Shown one piece after another: positions 61,455 through 64,000 of a stretch of DNA of 64,000 nt. The notes under the pieces were generated by a model, which worked only from the letters and a program-made list of their open reading frames with translations, did no database searches and was not told where the DNA came from. Location of the stretch: NCBI GenBank assembly GCA_945893045.1, contig CAMDEA010000002.1, positions 62,001 through 126,000 of the forward strand, in the 5' to 3' direction. How positions within the stretch are numbered: the first letter of the stretch is position 1; the number at the start of each line of letters is the position of its first letter. The position numbers and the translations under genes were made by a program. Source of the stretch: Planctomyces sp. SH-PL62. GTDB taxonomy: Bacteria > Planctomycetota > Planctomycetia > Planctomycetales > Planctomycetaceae.

Positions 61455-61961
61455 CTACCCGCCGTCGATCGAGTTGGTGATGGCGTTCGACGGGCTGGGG
61501 GGCAGGTTGAGGACGTCTTCGGGGAAGAGATCCACGAGGAAGTCCACGATGTCCCGCACCGAGAGCACTCCCACCGGTCGGCCCCCTTGAATGATGGGAA
61601 TGTGGCGATAGCCGCCGACGCTCATCTTGTTGAGCGCGAACGCAATGCTGTCGTCCGCTTCGAGCGTTTCCGGATTCTTGGTCATCACGGATTCGACCGC
61701 CACCGTGTGGCTATCCGCGCGGAAGAAGTCCTTGGTCAGCACGTCACGCTCGGTAAAGATGCCGATCAGCTTGCCTTCGCGGCCCACCAACACGCAACCG
61801 GTGTGATGGTCGTTCATGGATTTCACCGCGTCGGCCACAGTCGATGTGGCACTGACCAAAATCGGATCTCGCAGTGGGAGCTCACTGATTGGGGTTTCCA
61901 GGATCGCTCCACGAATGCGTTGTTGATCATCGTAGGCGTCGTCAAATTCGCTCATGTTCAT
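61455..61961 (-). CDS. two-CBS-domain protein
   Basis: A 168-residue protein with two CBS domains: about 30-85 (LPLRDPILVSATSTVADAVKSMNDHHTGCVLV ... GIFTERDVL) and about 95-150 (VMTKNPETLEADDSIAFALNKMSVGGYRHIPII ... GVLSVRDIV). CBS pairs bind adenosine nucleotides and regulate partners. It lacks any fused domain. Convergent with the prenyltransferase-like gene. Confidence 0.92.
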   Translation of the reverse strand: MNMSEFDDAYDDQQRIRGAILETPISELPLRDPILVSATSTVADAVKSMNDHHTGCVLVGREGKLIGIFTERDVLTKDFFRADSHTVAVESVMTKNPETLEADDSIAFALNKMSVGGYRHIPIIQGGRPVGVLSVRDIVDFLVDLFPEDVLNLPPSPSNAITNSIDGG

Positions 61962-62282
61962 GGCGGACCTCCGCGTGATATAGATGGGACGCGAACGGCT
62001 GTTGCGCGTCGTTGACTGCCGCCCGTCCGATCGCGCATCGGTGATGGGCGTTTCTGCGGAGGCACGGTGCCAACGCGGTTGCAGCTTGTCAAGCCGTGCG
62101 TTGGGAATTACCGCCGCCGATCACAGTCGCCCGGTGCGTTCGCAGGACACATTGCCCCACTTGGGCCGGACTACTAGAAACCCGCCCCCTTCCCCTCCGA
62201 GAACGTCTTGCGTTCCGCAGAAATCCCCTCTTCGCGTGCTCACCATTTCGCGGTCTTCAAATCTTTTGGCGTGGAGTCCCAC
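61962..62282. other. 321-nt gap without recognisable features
   Basis: Divergent region between the CBS gene and the lipoprotein gene. I see no repeat pair, RNA gene or motif I can support. Confidence 0.5.
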
Positions 62283-63335
62283 ATGCCCAAGTCATCGGCG
62301 TTTGAGCCTCGTGGTCGTGTCAAAACCAAAGGGTCGTGCGTTCAAAATTCAAAATTGGCGGACACAGTGTTAGGGCAACTCAAAGCGCGACTTCCGCCAA
62401 TTTTGAATTTTGAACGCACGACCCCGCTCCTGTTGCTCGCTCTGTTTGGATTGAGCGGCTGCGCGACGTTGCCGTATGGCTATGGATCGGCTCAGCGGTA
62501 TCGCACGTCGCCGGAGTTGGAAGCTCGCACCAGTCAGCAGATCGAGCGCGGCCAGCCGCACAAGGTTTTGGATTCCGTTGGTTGGGTCTGGAGCATTCCC
62601 GACAAGATCATTCTTTGGGATCGGCGGATCGGGAATCACCACATCGGTACGCAGACCGAGTCGGCGATCGCGGACTATCTCGCGAAGAATGAGCTGACGT
62701 CGGTCAAGGTGCGGCTCAACCAGTATCACCCCGGCGATGACTGGCGGCGGCTGGGAGCGAACGATTCCGTGGGAGCCGGCTGGCGCTACACGCTCGGCAC
62801 GCTGAGCGTCTTGGGAGAGACGATCTTCCCCGGCCGAGTCTTCGGCGGCGATCACTTCAATCCCTTCACCAACACGGTCCACGTTTATTCCGACGTCCCG
62901 GCCGTCGCGGTCCATGAGGCCGGCCACTCGAAAGACTTCGCGCAGCGCGAATGGAAAGGAACTTACGCGGCGGCTTACCTGATTCCCGGAGTTCCGCTGT
63001 ATCACGAGGCCAAGGCGACCAACGATGCGCTCGGTTATCTGCTGACTGAGTCGGACGAGCGAACTCAACGGGATGCCTACGAGATTCTGTATCCGGCGTA
63101 CGGCACGTATGTCGGCGGCGCGTTCGGCGGAGTCTTTGGCGGCTACGGCACCTACTTCGCGAGCGTCTTAGGCGGGCATGCTTTCGGGCGGATCAAGTCC
63201 GAGCAAATCGCCAACGGCACGTTGCCCGAATCGCAGCACGTTCAGTCACGTTCGGTGTCTGACATCAAGACGACGTCCTCGACCGTCGAGGTTGACGGAC
63301 AAACCATCGAACGGATTGGCGTGGAGTTTCCGTGA
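62283..63335 (+). CDS. lipoprotein with repeat-expanded signal peptide
   Basis: A 350-residue lipoprotein. The lipobox is LLLLALFGLSGC with the lipidated Cys at residue 60. Residues 17-47 (from GSCVQNSKL to NFERTT) are encoded by a perfect hairpin (62331-62424), so the n-region is about 48 residues instead of the usual 5-20; without it the signal would read MPKSSAFEPRGRVKTK then LLLLALFGLSGC. The mature protein has a HEAGH motif (AVAVHEAGHSKDFAQ), typical of zinc metalloproteases, and glycine-rich segments (GGAFGGVFGGYGTYFASVLGG) that could span a membrane. Function unknown. Confidence 0.75.
   Translation: MPKSSAFEPRGRVKTKGSCVQNSKLADTVLGQLKARLPPILNFERTTPLLLLALFGLSGCATLPYGYGSAQRYRTSPELEARTSQQIERGQPHKVLDSVGWVWSIPDKIILWDRRIGNHHIGTQTESAIADYLAKNELTSVKVRLNQYHPGDDWRRLGANDSVGAGWRYTLGTLSVLGETIFPGRVFGGDHFNPFTNTVHVYSDVPAVAVHEAGHSKDFAQREWKGTYAAAYLIPGVPLYHEAKATNDALGYLLTESDERTQRDAYEILYPAYGTYVGGAFGGVFGGYGTYFASVLGGHAFGRIKSEQIANGTLPESQHVQSRSVSDIKTTSSTVEVDGQTIERIGVEFP
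62331..62424. repeat. inverted repeat, GGGGTC family R10 variant, in a signal peptide
   Basis: Perfect 32-nt arms 62331-62362 and 62393-62424 (GGGTCGTGCGTTCAAAATTC...), 30-nt loop. Translated in frame in the lipoprotein signal n-region. Confidence 0.96.
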
Positions 63336-63338
63336 ACG

Positions 63339-63412
63339 ACGTTGGGCGGGTTTTCAACCTGCCAGGGATCAACTCGGCGTTCAGCCGGGCAGGTTGAAAA
63401 CCTGCTCCACGT
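63339..63412. repeat. REP-like inverted repeat, family R8 (diverged)
   Basis: Arms 63339-63365 and 63386-63412 pair with four mismatches (ACGTTGGGCGGGTTTTCAAC with the R8 consensus on the right). It lies between the lipoprotein gene and pyrB. Confidence 0.9.
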
Positions 63413-63465
63413 TGGTACGATCCGGCCGAACTTCGATCTTTGCCTTTCGCCGGACTTGACCGCCC

Positions 63466-64000
63466 ATGACCACCGTGACCGCTTCGGCTTCCGGGGTGCG
63501 TTGGACCAAGAAACATCTGCTCGGCTTGGAAGAGCTTTCCGCCGACGAGATCTCGCTCATTTTGGATCAGGCCGCTGAGTTCAAACGGCTCGCGGCCGAG
63601 GGCGAAACGAAACTGGCGTCTCTCAAAGGGACGGTCGTCGCCAACCTCTTCTTCGAGCCGTCCACGCGCACCCGGACGAGCTTCAGCCTCGCCGCCAAAC
63701 GTCTCAGCGCGGACACCGTGGACTTCACCGCGTCCAGCAGCAGCCTCTCGAAAGGGGAGACGTTTTACGACACGGCTCAAAACATCGAAGCGATGGGAGT
63801 CGATCAAGTCGTCGTCCGGCACAGCACGTCCGGCGCGCCGCATCTGTTGTCGAAGCTGCTGAAGGCCAGCGTGCTCAACGCGGGGGACGGCACTCACGAG
63901 CATCCGACGCAAGGACTGCTCGACATCTTTACGATCCGCGAACATCGCCAGAAGATCGCCGGGCTGACCGTCGCTCTCGTCGGCGACATCCTGCATAGCC
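63466..64000 (+). CDS. pyrB: aspartate carbamoyltransferase catalytic subunit (partial)
   Basis: The first 178 residues of PyrB, open to the end of the window. It catalyses the committed step of pyrimidine synthesis from carbamoyl phosphate and aspartate. The carbamoyl-phosphate motif [12 protein letters not shown] (about 65-76), SLSKGET (about 95-101) and [18 protein letters not shown] (about 145-162) are all canonical. The reading frame is uninterrupted to base 64000. ATG at 63466 begins a short extra N-terminus ([12 protein letters not shown]) before the conserved LLGLEELS. Confidence 0.95.
   Translation, partial: MTTVTASASGVRWTKKHLLGLEELSADEISLILDQAAEFKRLAAEGETKLASLKGTVVANLFFEPSTRTRTSFSLAAKRLSADTVDFTASSSSLSKGETFYDTAQNIEAMGVDQVVVRHSTSGAPHLLSKLLKASVLNAGDGTHEHPTQGLLDIFTIREHRQKIAGLTVALVGDILHS

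Noticed and set aside
63339-63412. Target-site duplication around the R8 element before pyrB (ACGTTGG on both sides)
   Set aside because: The words are part of the element ends themselves, and family divergence explains them.

Overview
The window is chromosomal DNA of a planctomycete (Planctomycetota, class Planctomycetia). The markers are DUF1549/DUF1553 and DUF1501 secreted proteins, a DUF1080 protein, a PA14 multi-haem cytochrome, a BatA-type von Willebrand protein, a large DUF11-repeat protein, and the tetrahydromethanopterin C1 enzymes Fae and Mtd. GC content is high. I see no rRNA, tRNA, CRISPR array, prophage or transposase gene.

Layout. 1-5460: end of a GYF-domain protein, a zinc-ribbon membrane protein, a multipass membrane protein, an M28 peptidase coupled to a TPR protein, and an Ldh-type dehydrogenase. 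5900-14470: a small hypothetical protein, a membrane HEPN/zinc-ribbon protein, a DUF2238 membrane protein, the BatA/vWA protein, a five-bladed-propeller glycosidase-like protein coupled to a sugar-isomerase-type TIM barrel, a DUF1080 protein and an ATP-grasp-like protein. 14600-18000: mtaB, a STAS protein, tmk and an AbrB-Doc toxin-antitoxin pair. 18000-23630: U32 peptidase (RlhA-like), methylene-H4MPT dehydrogenase and fae on the minus strand, with a divergent ATP-grasp gene of the type found in H4MPT clusters. 23680-28160: gap, a small monooxygenase-fold protein and the DUF11 protein. 28370-34700: CoA-transferase subunit A, then a sugar-modification group (NodB deacetylase, two formyltransferases, PIG-L deacetylase) and an amidohydrolase. 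34700-44640: a membrane MutS-like ATPase, the DUF1549/1553-DUF1501 pair, a SIS isomerase, a dolichol-kinase-like protein and an ABC exporter. 44820-51720: a tight run of multi-haem cytochrome, PIN toxin-antitoxin pair, beta-propeller protein, small protein, PaaK-like ligase and YacG. 51810-64000: HisA-like protein, haem-sensor histidine kinase, homoserine dehydrogenase, RicT-like PSP1 protein, D-aminoacylase, MATE transporter, prenyltransferase-like protein, CBS protein, lipoprotein and the start of pyrB.

The most striking feature is not a gene. About forty short inverted-repeat elements (roughly 45-130 bp) of at least a dozen sequence families are scattered through the window, about one per 1.6 kb. 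Many are built as two local hairpins facing each other, and several families begin with GTAG at each outer end. That is the architecture of REP/BIME elements mobilised in other bacteria by RAYT transposases. Here they do unusual things: the GTAG foot supplies the in-frame TAG stop of six different genes; elements are read through in frame inside at least five enzymes and in the n-region of two signal peptides; and one copy between a STAS gene and tmk is flanked by an 11-bp direct repeat that preserves the stop of one gene and the start of the next. Paired substitutions between half-elements keep the local stems intact. The mobilising enzyme is not in this window.
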